The notes beneath the pieces were generated by a model. It did not search any database and had not been told where the DNA came from. It worked only from the letters and a program-made list of their open reading frames with translations. A stretch of DNA of 54,303 nt from Dehalococcoidia bacterium (GTDB lineage Bacteria > Chloroflexota > Dehalococcoidia > Bin125), in contig JAJDZG010000083.1 in assembly GCA_022824765.1 (NCBI GenBank), forward strand, positions 1-54,303, given 5' to 3'. This document shows, in pieces, positions 32,122 through 40,958 of the stretch; position 1 is the stretch's first letter, and every line of letters begins with the position of its first letter. A program made the position numbers and the translations under genes.

Positions 32122-33312
32122 ATGAGCGATCCAATTCGAGGACAGACAGCGATCTGCGGTCTCGGCATCACAGAAATGGGCAAGGTCTACGGACACGACG
32201 CCTCGTGGTTCGCCGGTGAGGCGATCCGCCTCGCCGTTGAAGACGCCGGACTCCAGAAGGACGACCTGGACGGTCTGCTGATCAACCCAGGCATCACCGG
32301 AATGATGGGTACGGGCATCAGCATTCCCCTCCAGAACTATCTCGGCCTGCGCAACCTGCGCCTGCTCAATCACATGAACTCATTCGGCGCAACCGCCTCC
32401 GCGATGGTCCACTTTGCGGCCATGGCCGTGCATCACGGCATGGCCAACTACGTCGCCTGCGTCTTCTCCGACGCTCCACTGCAGCAGGGCGGATCCGCCG
32501 GCGCCGCCTACGGCGGCGCGGGACGCCGCGGACCGACCGGTATGGCCTCGCTCATGCCGGCCTTCGGCTTCTACGGCGCCAACACGTCCTACGCGCTCGC
32601 TGCGCGACGCTACATGGAGCAGTACGGAATCACCAACAACGACCTCGGCCGCGTCTCCGTGACCCAGCGCCGCTACGCCGTCGACAATCCGCACGCAACC
32701 ATGCGCCAGCCCTTGACGCTCGAGGATTACCACAACTCGCGCTGGATCGTAGATCCGTTCCACCTGCTCGACTGCTGCCTCGTCTCCAATGGAGCGGTCT
32801 GCACGATCGTGACGACCGCCGAACGGGCCAAGGACCTCCCCTCATCGCCGGCCTACATCTGGGGCATGGGACAGGGCCACCCGGGCAACCTGCCCCACGC
32901 CGAAGTCGAGACCTACACCACGTCCGGTGCCACCATCGCCGGTGAGACCGCCTACAACATGGCCGGCGTCGGACCCGAAGACGTCGACATCTGCGAGTTC
33001 TACGACTGCTACACCTACACAGTGCTACGCACGATCGAGGACTACGGGCTGGCCAAGCCCGGCGAGGCGATCGGACTCTACCCCGACGACCCGTCCGACC
33101 CCGAGGCCGATCTGCCACTGATCAACACCGGCGGCGGACAGCTCTCCTCCTACTACATGTGGGGCATGACGCCAATCTCCGAGGGCGTCATCCAGGCCCG
33201 CGGATCGGGCGGCGACCGCCAGGTCGAGCAGCATGACATCGTGCTCTGCTCCGGCAACGGCGGCACGCTCGACACACACGGCACCCTGATCCTCTCGCCC
33301 AACGCCAACTAG
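32122..33312 (+). CDS. Thiolase-fold lipid-transfer/aldolase-type protein lacking the usual Cys nucleophile
   Basis: 396 residues of the thiolase/SCP-x fold: TAICGLGITEMGKVYGH at the N-terminus, the Ltp-type YDCYTYTVLRTIEDYG block, and the end NGGTLDTHGTLIL. Where true thiolases have the nucleophile in NxxCASG or NNNCATG, this protein has HMNSFGATASAM without Cys. Such proteins paired with an OB-fold (DUF35) partner, like Ltp2, act as retro-aldolases in steroid side-chain removal. A partner follows here 9 nt later. The aldolase reading is inference. The ATG at 32122 is chosen on the conserved N-terminus. Confidence 0.8.
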   Translation: MSDPIRGQTAICGLGITEMGKVYGHDASWFAGEAIRLAVEDAGLQKDDLDGLLINPGITGMMGTGISIPLQNYLGLRNLRLLNHMNSFGATASAMVHFAAMAVHHGMANYVACVFSDAPLQQGGSAGAAYGGAGRRGPTGMASLMPAFGFYGANTSYALAARRYMEQYGITNNDLGRVSVTQRRYAVDNPHATMRQPLTLEDYHNSRWIVDPFHLLDCCLVSNGAVCTIVTTAERAKDLPSSPAYIWGMGQGHPGNLPHAEVETYTTSGATIAGETAYNMAGVGPEDVDICEFYDCYTYTVLRTIEDYGLAKPGEAIGLYPDDPSDPEADLPLINTGGGQLSSYYMWGMTPISEGVIQARGSGGDRQVEQHDIVLCSGNGGTLDTHGTLILSPNAN

Positions 33313-33321
33313 GAAGCGCTC

Positions 33322-33726
33322 ATGGCATACGACAAGCCGCTCCCCAACCCCGACGAGCAAACACAGCCGTTCTTCGACGCGCTGCAGAACCACAAGCTGC
33401 TCCTGCAGTACTTCCCATCCGCCGACCATTACCAGTTCCCCTTCAGCGACCGCTGCTACAAGGATTGGTCGACCGATTGGGAATGGCGCGAGTCGACCGG
33501 CTCAGGCGAGGTCTACTCCTGGGTGCGGATGCATCAGCTCTACCACCCATCGTGGAAGGCAGAGATTCCCTACACGCTCGCCGTGGTCCAGCTCGACGAG
33601 GGCCCGCGCATGAACACCAACCTGGTCAATGTCCAGGCCGACGACATCAAGGTCGGCATGCGCGTGCAAGTCGTCTTCGATGACGTCACCAACGAGTTCA
33701 CCTTGCCCAAGTTCGAGCCCGCCTGA
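33322..33726 (+). CDS. OB-fold (DUF35-type) acyl-CoA-associated protein without zinc ribbon ligands
   Basis: 134 residues. The layout matches DUF35 partners of thiolase-like enzymes: an N-terminal helix (TQPFFDALQNHKLLLQY), a rubredoxin-like knuckle region, and an OB fold with STGSGEVYSWVRMHQ and VGMRVQVVFDDV. The usual four zinc Cys are missing; the knuckle region has only one Cys (SDRCYKDW). It lies directly downstream of the thiolase-fold gene and probably forms a complex with it. Loss of zinc implies the knuckle is structural or degenerate here. Confidence 0.8.
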   Translation: MAYDKPLPNPDEQTQPFFDALQNHKLLLQYFPSADHYQFPFSDRCYKDWSTDWEWRESTGSGEVYSWVRMHQLYHPSWKAEIPYTLAVVQLDEGPRMNTNLVNVQADDIKVGMRVQVVFDDVTNEFTLPKFEPA

Positions 33727-33762
33727 GCGACAAGCTGCTCGGTCGCCGCGCCCGCCCATATC

Positions 33763-33793
33763 CTGACAAACGCCGTTCCGATTCCTCTATAAT
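33763..33793 (+). promoter_or_regulatory. Sigma-70-type promoter for the DoxX-like gene
   Basis: TATAAT, a perfect -10 box, at 33788-33793. CTGACA (33763-33768) or TGACAA (33764-33769) is the likely -35, with a 19- or 18-nt spacer. Transcription would start near 33800, about 40 nt before the ATG at 33839, which has TTGGAGAG as ribosome-binding site. It is the best-matching promoter in the window. Confidence 0.65.
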
Positions 33794-33838
33794 CAGTCAA
33801 CCAGGCCCCGCCACTCGTTTGCAGATTGGAGAGATCGC

Positions 33839-34309
33839 ATGATCGAGACACTGGTCAGCATTGGCAAGCGCGTTCCGCTCTCTTTGGTGCTCGTCCTGCA
33901 CTGGGGGCTGTTCTGGTTGTTCAATGGCATCGACAAGTTCGCCAACAACAACTTCGGCGTCACCTTCAGCGAACATCTGCGGCTCAATCTGTTGCCCAAC
34001 ATCGGCATCGGCGACGGTGAAGCTGACCCCAGTTCCACGCTCCCCGAAATCATGGCCTACCTCGTCGGCATCGCCGAGATCGGGCTCGGCGTCGTCTTCC
34101 TGCTCACCGTCGGACTGTTCGTCCAAAAGCACGCGCAGCGTTGGGACCTGGCCAACATCGGACTCACGCTCAGCGTCCTGATGTTCCTCGTGCTCTCATT
34201 CGGTACGATCATCCTGGGCGACCGCAACGCGCTGCTGCAGCATGGCGTCTTCATCGGCACGCTGCTGCTGACCGCCATGACGTTGCGGCACTTCCAGAGC
34301 CAGGAATAG
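33839..34309 (+). CDS. DoxX-like four-helix membrane protein
   Basis: 156 residues with four hydrophobic segments (about 13-32, 70-92, 105-126 and 130-148). The first contains LHWGLFWLFNGIDKF, reminiscent of the DoxX family start, where a Gly and Lys/Arg follow helix 1. DoxX-type proteins are linked to terminal oxidases or redox stress in some species, but most are uncharacterised. It has its own promoter and separates the thiolase module from the CoA-transferase operon. Family assignment is tentative. Confidence 0.6.
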   Translation: MIETLVSIGKRVPLSLVLVLHWGLFWLFNGIDKFANNNFGVTFSEHLRLNLLPNIGIGDGEADPSSTLPEIMAYLVGIAEIGLGVVFLLTVGLFVQKHAQRWDLANIGLTLSVLMFLVLSFGTIILGDRNALLQHGVFIGTLLLTAMTLRHFQSQE

Positions 34310-34331
34310 ACCGGCGCAGAGGTCGACAACG

Positions 34332-35612
34332 TTGACTCCAACAGAGGCAGGCGACGGAATCCCGGATTCCGCCGAGTGGCGCGCGCCGCTCGACGGCGTG
34401 CGCGTGATCGACTTCACCTGGATCGTCGCAGGGCCGACCTGTACACGACTGCTCGGTGACCTCGGCGCGGAAGTGATCCGCGTCGAGAACGAGCAGACGC
34501 TCGACTCGATTCGCTTCGGCCGTCCCCATCCGAACGGCTTCGACCCGCCCAACTCCAGCGGCATGTTCAACTGGCTGGACCGCAACAAGCGATCAATCAC
34601 CATCAACGCCCGCCATCCAGACGGACTGGCACTGATCAAGCAGCTGATCCGCGTCTCCGACGTGCTCGTCGAGAACTACTCCTCGCGCATCCTCGAGAAC
34701 TGGGGGCTGAGCTACGCGGAGCAATGCGCCGAAAATCCGCAGATCATCTACGTCTCGCTCTCCGGATTCGGACACTCCGGTCCACAGCGCGACTACTCGA
34801 CCTGGGGACCGACGGCGCAAGCGTTGAGCGGACTGACCTCAATGTCGGGCTTGCCCGAGGCACCCGAGCCAGCCGGCTGGGGATATTCCTACCTCGATCA
34901 CATGGCGGGCTTCACGGCCGCAGCGGCGATCACCGCCGCTCTGCGACATCGACGCGAGACCGGCCAGGGGCAGTGGATCGATCTCTCGCAGGTCGAAACC
35001 GGCATGGCCCTGACCGCCGGCGCCACCCTCGACTTCACGGTCAACGATCGGCGCTATCGCCAAACTGGCAATCCACCCGGCAACCGCGCCGTCTGGCCGC
35101 AGTCCGCGCCGCACAACACCTACCCCACCGCCGGCGATGACAACTGGATCATGATCACCTGCACCTCCGACGCCGAATGGGAGCGCTTCTGCGAGATCAG
35201 CGACCACCCGCATTGGCGATCGGACAGCCGCTTCGCCACGCTGCCCGCCCGGCTCCGACACGAGGACGAGCTCGACGAACAGATTGGCTCGTGGACGGCG
35301 GGTCAGGACGGTCGTGCGCTGATGCAGCGTCTGCAAGCCGCCGACGTGCCAGCCGGCGTCGTCCAAAACGGTCTGGACCTGGTCGTCAACGATCCCCAGA
35401 TGCACGCTCGCGAGTGGACGGCGACGCGCGACCACCCCATCATCGGTGAGCACCTGACCGACGGACTGCAGATTCGATTCTCTCGCACGCCAGCCCACCG
35501 CGACCGCGCAGCTCCAGTGCTCGGTGAGGCCAACCACTACGTCTTCAGCGATCTGCTCGGTCTCAGCGATACACAAATCGCCGAGCTGCATGAGAACGGT
35601 GCGTTGGGATGA
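34332..35612 (+). CDS. CaiB/BaiF family III CoA-transferase, catalytic Asp present
   Basis: 426 residues. Family blocks: DGVRVIDFTWIVAGPTCTRLLGDLGAEVIRVE, NRNKRS-type WLDRNKRSITIN and SLSGFGHSGP. The catalytic Asp is Asp 189 in SYLDHMAG. It moves CoA between carboxylic acids. The TTG start at 34332 has GAGG upstream and gives a short 17-residue lead before the conserved core. Its stop overlaps the next CoA-transferase start (ATGA), and the pair probably forms a heteromer. Confidence 0.92.
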   Translation: MTPTEAGDGIPDSAEWRAPLDGVRVIDFTWIVAGPTCTRLLGDLGAEVIRVENEQTLDSIRFGRPHPNGFDPPNSSGMFNWLDRNKRSITINARHPDGLALIKQLIRVSDVLVENYSSRILENWGLSYAEQCAENPQIIYVSLSGFGHSGPQRDYSTWGPTAQALSGLTSMSGLPEAPEPAGWGYSYLDHMAGFTAAAAITAALRHRRETGQGQWIDLSQVETGMALTAGATLDFTVNDRRYRQTGNPPGNRAVWPQSAPHNTYPTAGDDNWIMITCTSDAEWERFCEISDHPHWRSDSRFATLPARLRHEDELDEQIGSWTAGQDGRALMQRLQAADVPAGVVQNGLDLVVNDPQMHAREWTATRDHPIIGEHLTDGLQIRFSRTPAHRDRAAPVLGEANHYVFSDLLGLSDTQIAELHENGALG

Positions 35613-36868
35613 CGACTGACACTCATGCGAGGGCGTTGGCGGGCATCCGCGTGCTCGATTGCTCGGACCCAAAAGGTCACTTCACCGGCAAGCTGCTGGC
35701 TGGCCTGGGCGCCGACGTGATTCAGATCGAACCCCCCGGCGGCAGCCCCGGACGCGCGATCGGCCCCTTCCTCGACGATCAGCCGGGACTCGAACGCAGC
35801 CTCTACTGGTGGCACTACGCCGGCGGCAAGCGATCAGTGGTGCTGGACCTCTACTCCGACGACGGACTCGACGTCTTCTTGCAGATGGCAGAGTCGGCCG
35901 ACGTGGTGCTTGAGACCTGGCAACCCGGCCGTGATCGGCCCTTCGATCCTCTCGCGTTGGCCGAGCACCTGCCTGAACTCGTCGTCCTCAGCCTGACGCC
36001 GTTCGGACAGACCGGACCATGGCGTGATTTCTCCTGGTCCGACGCCGTCGGACTGGCACTCGGCGGGCCGATGGGCAGCTGCGGCTACGACAACATCCCG
36101 GGCACACCGCCCATTCGACCCACGGAGCACCATGCATCGCACATCGCCGGCTACTACGCGGCGACCGGCATCTGCGCGGCGCTCTACGAGCGGCAGTCGA
36201 GCGGTCTGGGACAGCACCTCGACGTGTCCATGCACGAATGCATGGGATTCACCATCGAGTCATCGGCACCGTGGGCGCTCTACGAGCAGCATCCCCTGAT
36301 CCGCCAGGCCGGACGCCATGCCGGCCCACAGCCGACCGAACCCTGGCAATATCCGACAGCCGATGGGCGGCTCATCAACATCTTCGGCATGCCTCGCTCG
36401 GAGGCCAGCTGGCTCAGCCTGGTGGCGTTCATTCAGTCCAAGGGCTTGGGCGACCGGCTCTCCGACGTCGAGTTGCTCGACGGTCGCAAGCGGCAGCTCG
36501 GACTCCAACAACCCAGCGTCGCCATGATGTTGGCCGACATCGCCGAGTTCATCGCGGCGAATGAGGCCGAAGAGATATACGCTGGCGCACAGGCAGCCGG
36601 TGCCGCTTGGAGCATCATCAGAACGCCGGACGAGTGCCTCTCCGACGAGCATTGGCACGCACGCGGCTTCTTCGTCGACGTGGAGCATGAGGAACACGGT
36701 CGTACAGTGACATTCCCCGGCGCGCCGTACGTCTTAAGCGAAACGCCGTGGCAGCATGGTCGGCGTGCGCCGCTGCTTGGCGAGCACACCTCCGATCTGC
36801 TCTGCGGAGAACTGGGGCTGAGTACAGAAGAGCTGGCCATGCTAGTCGCGGCAGGAGTCGCACAATGA
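35609..36868 (+). CDS. CaiB/BaiF family III CoA-transferase, catalytic Asp replaced
   Basis: 419 residues collinear with its upstream neighbour: AGIRVLDCSDPKGHFTGKLL, GGKRSVVLDL and SLTPFGQTGPW. At the position of the catalytic Asp (LDHMAG in the partner) it reads ASHIAG, so Asp is Ser 177. In benzylsuccinate CoA-transferase (BbsEF) one subunit likewise lacks the Asp, so this gene may encode a non-catalytic partner. It overlaps both neighbours by ATGA, indicating coupled translation. Confidence 0.9.
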   Translation: MTTDTHARALAGIRVLDCSDPKGHFTGKLLAGLGADVIQIEPPGGSPGRAIGPFLDDQPGLERSLYWWHYAGGKRSVVLDLYSDDGLDVFLQMAESADVVLETWQPGRDRPFDPLALAEHLPELVVLSLTPFGQTGPWRDFSWSDAVGLALGGPMGSCGYDNIPGTPPIRPTEHHASHIAGYYAATGICAALYERQSSGLGQHLDVSMHECMGFTIESSAPWALYEQHPLIRQAGRHAGPQPTEPWQYPTADGRLINIFGMPRSEASWLSLVAFIQSKGLGDRLSDVELLDGRKRQLGLQQPSVAMMLADIAEFIAANEAEEIYAGAQAAGAAWSIIRTPDECLSDEHWHARGFFVDVEHEEHGRTVTFPGAPYVLSETPWQHGRRAPLLGEHTSDLLCGELGLSTEELAMLVAAGVAQ

Positions 36869-37656
36869 GCAATCAACAGCCGCGCCGGCGCCGTCGGCGA
36901 CGACCGGCGCGTCCCGCCGGCGCGAGCGGCGAGTCCGAGGTCGGGCGACAGACGGACGCGCCCGCAGGCGACGACTCGCGCGGTCCCGGCGGCGGACGCC
37001 GCTCCGCCGCCGCTGCCTCGCAAGAGCCGCCGCGACGCACCCTCTTCGGAATGCCCCGCATGTCCGTAGCGCTGCTCGGCGGACTCCTGGTCGCCATGAT
37101 CGCCGTCTTCGCCATGCAGCTGATCTTCCCGCCCGATGAGGTGCTCAGCGTCGAGGGCGTGCAGAACTTCCCCGACCAGGGCCGACGCCACCTCGCCGAG
37201 AGCGACACGTTCGACGCCTACAACTCGTATCCGCCGACATCCGGGCCGCAGCCCGCCGAAGGCGCAGCCGCAGAGGTCTACCTGCCCGACGCAGAGGCCA
37301 TCCCCTCGCCCGCCCAGATGCTGCCGCTGCTCGAGCGCGGCGGCGTGGTCATCTACTACGACCCTGACACCTACAGATCCGCCGACGATCCGGGCGGATT
37401 GCTCGGTGCCATGCAGAGCTTGCGACAATTCCGCGAGCGCCTCGCCGTCGTGCCGCTGGAAGGCATCGGCGATCAGTACGAGGGCGCGACCATCGTCGTC
37501 GCCGCCTGGCGCACGCTCTTGCCCGTGCTCGCCTGGGACTCCGACGGCAACGAGCAGATCAGCGCATTCATGCAGAACGCGCCCGACGGCTACTACGACC
37601 GCTATCGACTCGAGCGCGGAGACTCCGTCATCTCAGCCGGGACATCCAGCCAATGA
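36865..37656 (+). CDS. DUF3105 protein with single membrane anchor
   Basis: 263 residues. The N-terminal ~62 residues are Arg-, Pro- and Ala-rich and predicted cytoplasmic and disordered. One membrane helix (about 66-88) is followed by a DUF3105 domain: FDAYNSYPPTSGPQP and LLERGGVVIYYDP. The usual His of the DUF3105 motif (TSGxH) is Gln here. Function is unknown; related domains are extracytoplasmic. It begins inside the stop of the CoA-transferase gene (ATGA), an odd coupling of an envelope protein to a metabolic operon. Confidence 0.8.
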   Translation: MSNQQPRRRRRRRPARPAGASGESEVGRQTDAPAGDDSRGPGGGRRSAAAASQEPPRRTLFGMPRMSVALLGGLLVAMIAVFAMQLIFPPDEVLSVEGVQNFPDQGRRHLAESDTFDAYNSYPPTSGPQPAEGAAAEVYLPDAEAIPSPAQMLPLLERGGVVIYYDPDTYRSADDPGGLLGAMQSLRQFRERLAVVPLEGIGDQYEGATIVVAAWRTLLPVLAWDSDGNEQISAFMQNAPDGYYDRYRLERGDSVISAGTSSQ

Positions 37657-38234
37657 GGCAGCGCAGAGTTGGGCTGTCGTCGTCGGTCGCGACCGCGCTC
37701 GCGCTGTTGGCGCTGTTCGCCGCTGCATGCTCCAGCGGCTCTGGTGGTGCCGGCGGCAGTTATGTCAATATCCACGACCGCGCCGAACTCGAACTCTACG
37801 ACAACGAGCACACCACATCCACGCAAATCCATCTGCCCGTCGGCGTGACGGCTGACTACACCGTCATCCCCCCCTACGGCGAAGAGCACTCGCCGATCGC
37901 GCTCGCCTGCGGCATCTACAGCGCGACGCCGACATTCGAAATGGTCGTCCACGCCATGGAACATGGAGCGGTCGTGCTCTGGTACGCACCGAACGAGCTG
38001 ACGGATGACAGCCTCGCCTCACTCACAGAAATCGCCTCCAACCACCTGAACGACAATCACTACGTGATCCAGGCGCCCTATGGAGGCTTGGACAGCCCGC
38101 TCATGCTGGTCGCCTGGGGCGTGCGGCTGCCTCTGCCAGCGGTCGAGGCCCGCGCCATCGAGCAGTTCTTCGACGAGTTCCACGACGACGCACCGGAGCC
38201 GGTGGCTGCCGGTGGTTGCAGCACGGCCAGTTGA
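37653..38234 (+). CDS. DUF3105-like lipoprotein
   Basis: 193 residues with a signal peptide ending in the lipobox FAAAC (Cys 26), then a Ser/Gly-rich tether and a DUF3105-like domain with VIPPYGEEHSPIALACGIY and MEHGAVVLWYAPNEL. The parallel LLERGGVVIYYDP in the upstream protein shows they are paralogues, one helix-anchored and one lipid-anchored. Translationally coupled (ATGA). The retained HSP and Cys residues differ from the upstream copy, so this may be the functional metal- or ligand-binding member. Confidence 0.78.
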   Translation: MRQRRVGLSSSVATALALLALFAAACSSGSGGAGGSYVNIHDRAELELYDNEHTTSTQIHLPVGVTADYTVIPPYGEEHSPIALACGIYSATPTFEMVVHAMEHGAVVLWYAPNELTDDSLASLTEIASNHLNDNHYVIQAPYGGLDSPLMLVAWGVRLPLPAVEARAIEQFFDEFHDDAPEPVAAGGCSTAS

Positions 38235-38241
38235 GCGCTCC

Positions 38242-39687
38242 ATGATCCAACAGGCGCCGCCGCATCCGCTCGATCCGATCTTTCATCCGCGCGGCGTGGC
38301 GGTCGTCGGCGCATCTCGCGACAGCAGCAGCGCCCGCGGTCCGGGCGGTTGGATCGCCTCACTCAAAGACGCCGGACAGCCCAACATCTATCCAGTCAAC
38401 CCAAAGGCCACCGAAATCGATGGTCTGCCCTGCTTCCCGCGGTTGACCGATATCCCAGGCCCCGTTGACCACGTGATCAGCGCGATCCCCGCCCAGTACG
38501 TCTTGCCCATGCTGGAGGACGCCGCTGAGTCTCGCGTGCGCTCGATTCACCTCTTCACCGCAGGCTTTGCCGAAACCGGTATCACCGACCGGCTCGAGCT
38601 GCAGGAACAGCTGAAGTCCCGCGCGGCGGAGCTGGGCATTCGCCTGATCGGCCCCAACTGCATGGGCCTCTACGTGCCCGACGGACGCGTCTCCTTTGCC
38701 CAGCAGCTGCCAACCGACTCCGGCCCGGTCGCGTTCTTCTCCCAGTCAGGCACGAATGCGAACGACGCCGCCTACAACGGAGCGGTCCGTGGGCTGCGAT
38801 TCTCGAAAGTCGTCTCGTTCGGCAACGCAATCGATGTGTCCGCCTCGGAACTGATCGACTACGCCGCCGCCGACCCGCAGACAGAGCTGATCGGCGCATA
38901 CATCGAGGGCATGCAGGACGCGCGGCAGTTCTTCCGCTCCTTGCGACACGCAGCAGCCGAGAAGCCAACGGCCATCCTCAAGGGCGGACTGCTCCCCTCC
39001 GGCAGCCGCGCCACACAGTCGCACACAGCTTCCCTGGCAGGCTCCGGACAGATCTGGTCGGCAGTCGCGCGACAGACCAATGCCGTGCTCGTCCACAACA
39101 TGCAAGAGATGGTCGACCTGCTCGTCGGCTGGCGATTCCGAGCCGTGCCCGCCGGCCCCCGCATCGGACTGGTCGTGGGCGGCGGCGGAATCTCGGTCCA
39201 GGGAGCGGACGATGTCGAGCGGGAGGGCCTGCAACTGCCAGCCCTCACCGACCATACCCTGCGTCGACTCGGCGACGTCACCCCGCTCGCCGGCACCGGC
39301 ATCCGCAATCCCGTCGACACCATGTCCCTCTGGGACGGGCGCAGCCTCGAACCAACCTTGGATGCCGTAGCAGAGGATCCCAGCGTCGATGCGATCATCA
39401 TGCAGGTCGGCATGAACTGGGGCGTCAACAACTACGACCTCGACCAGATCGAGGCTCGGCGCGGCATGATCGAGCAGATTGCCTCAGCACGCGAGCGGCA
39501 CGGCCTCGCGCTGTCGGTCGTTGTGCCGATTCAGCTCGACCACAGCTCCGGCCGCATGAACGCCGAAATGTCAGGCATGATCTCCGACGCCGGCCTGCCG
39601 GTCTACTACAGCATCCGAGACGCGGCACGAGCAATGCGGCGTCTGTTGACCTGGAGCGACAAGCGCGCTGAGAGGGCTGCCACATGA
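38242..39687 (+). CDS. ADP-forming acyl-CoA synthetase alpha-type protein (no ATP-grasp)
   Basis: 481 residues: a CoA-binding Rossmann domain (about 10-140; HPRGVAVVGASRDSSS, YPVNPKATEIDGLPCF), a succinyl-CoA-ligase-like domain (about 150-300) with LIGPNCMGLY and the phospho-His motif SHTASLAGS, and a third flavodoxin-like domain. The ATP-grasp beta part found in fused ~700-residue homologues is absent and no separate beta gene is adjacent. ATP-linked activity would need a partner elsewhere; it may instead act as an acyl-CoA transferase or be regulatory. The ATG at 38242 fits the family start. Confidence 0.83.
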   Translation: MIQQAPPHPLDPIFHPRGVAVVGASRDSSSARGPGGWIASLKDAGQPNIYPVNPKATEIDGLPCFPRLTDIPGPVDHVISAIPAQYVLPMLEDAAESRVRSIHLFTAGFAETGITDRLELQEQLKSRAAELGIRLIGPNCMGLYVPDGRVSFAQQLPTDSGPVAFFSQSGTNANDAAYNGAVRGLRFSKVVSFGNAIDVSASELIDYAAADPQTELIGAYIEGMQDARQFFRSLRHAAAEKPTAILKGGLLPSGSRATQSHTASLAGSGQIWSAVARQTNAVLVHNMQEMVDLLVGWRFRAVPAGPRIGLVVGGGGISVQGADDVEREGLQLPALTDHTLRRLGDVTPLAGTGIRNPVDTMSLWDGRSLEPTLDAVAEDPSVDAIIMQVGMNWGVNNYDLDQIEARRGMIEQIASARERHGLALSVVVPIQLDHSSGRMNAEMSGMISDAGLPVYYSIRDAARAMRRLLTWSDKRAERAAT

Positions 39688-40304
39688 GCAAGACATCCGA
39701 CATCTACGAAGTCATGCAGACGCAGCGCGCAATCCGCCGCTGGACCGACCAGCCAGTCGACCGCGACACAATCGAACGAATCATCCAGGCCGCATGTTGG
39801 GCGCCGAGCGGAAGCAACTCGCAGCCCTGGGGATTCCTGGTCGTCACCGACGACGGCATCCGCGAGCGCTTGGCGGAAGCAATCCGCAACTGGTTCACAG
39901 CAGGCCTGGCCGATCGACCTGACCCATCACAGCTGCCCGATCCGACTCAGCGCCGCATGCTGACCGGAGCGTTCAACCTGTTCGACAACTTCGCCGCGGC
40001 GCCGGTCTGGATCATCCCCTGCCTGGTGCGACCTGAGTCGCCCGCGGCCGACGGCCTGATCGCGGGCAGCAGCATCTACCCGAGCATCCAGAACCTGATG
40101 CTCGCCGCGCGCGCCGAGGGACTCGGTACCGTCCTCACGACTCCGCAGGAAGGCATCATGGACGACTTGCGCGCCGAGCTCAGCATTCCCGACAACGCGC
40201 GACCCGTTGCCATCATCCCCATGGGCCACCCAGACGCCAACTTCGGACCAGTCACCCGCAAGCCCCTCGACACATTCCTGCACTGGAACGGCTGGAGCGA
40301 GTAG
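39684..40304 (+). CDS. Nitroreductase-family flavoprotein
   Basis: 206 residues. The N-terminus YEVMQTQRAIRRWTDQPVD (FMN phosphate Arg residues), AACWAPSGSNSQPWGFLVV and GLGTVLTT are standard nitroreductase blocks. Uses FMN and NAD(P)H to reduce nitro groups, quinones or enoyl-type substrates. Starts in ATGA overlap with the previous gene and is followed by the glycosylase 3 nt later, so it is part of one long operon. The physiological substrate is unknown. Confidence 0.89.
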   Translation: MSKTSDIYEVMQTQRAIRRWTDQPVDRDTIERIIQAACWAPSGSNSQPWGFLVVTDDGIRERLAEAIRNWFTAGLADRPDPSQLPDPTQRRMLTGAFNLFDNFAAAPVWIIPCLVRPESPAADGLIAGSSIYPSIQNLMLAARAEGLGTVLTTPQEGIMDDLRAELSIPDNARPVAIIPMGHPDANFGPVTRKPLDTFLHWNGWSE

Positions 40305-40307
40305 CCG

Positions 40308-40955
<648 letters not shown>

Positions 40956-40958
40956 TCC

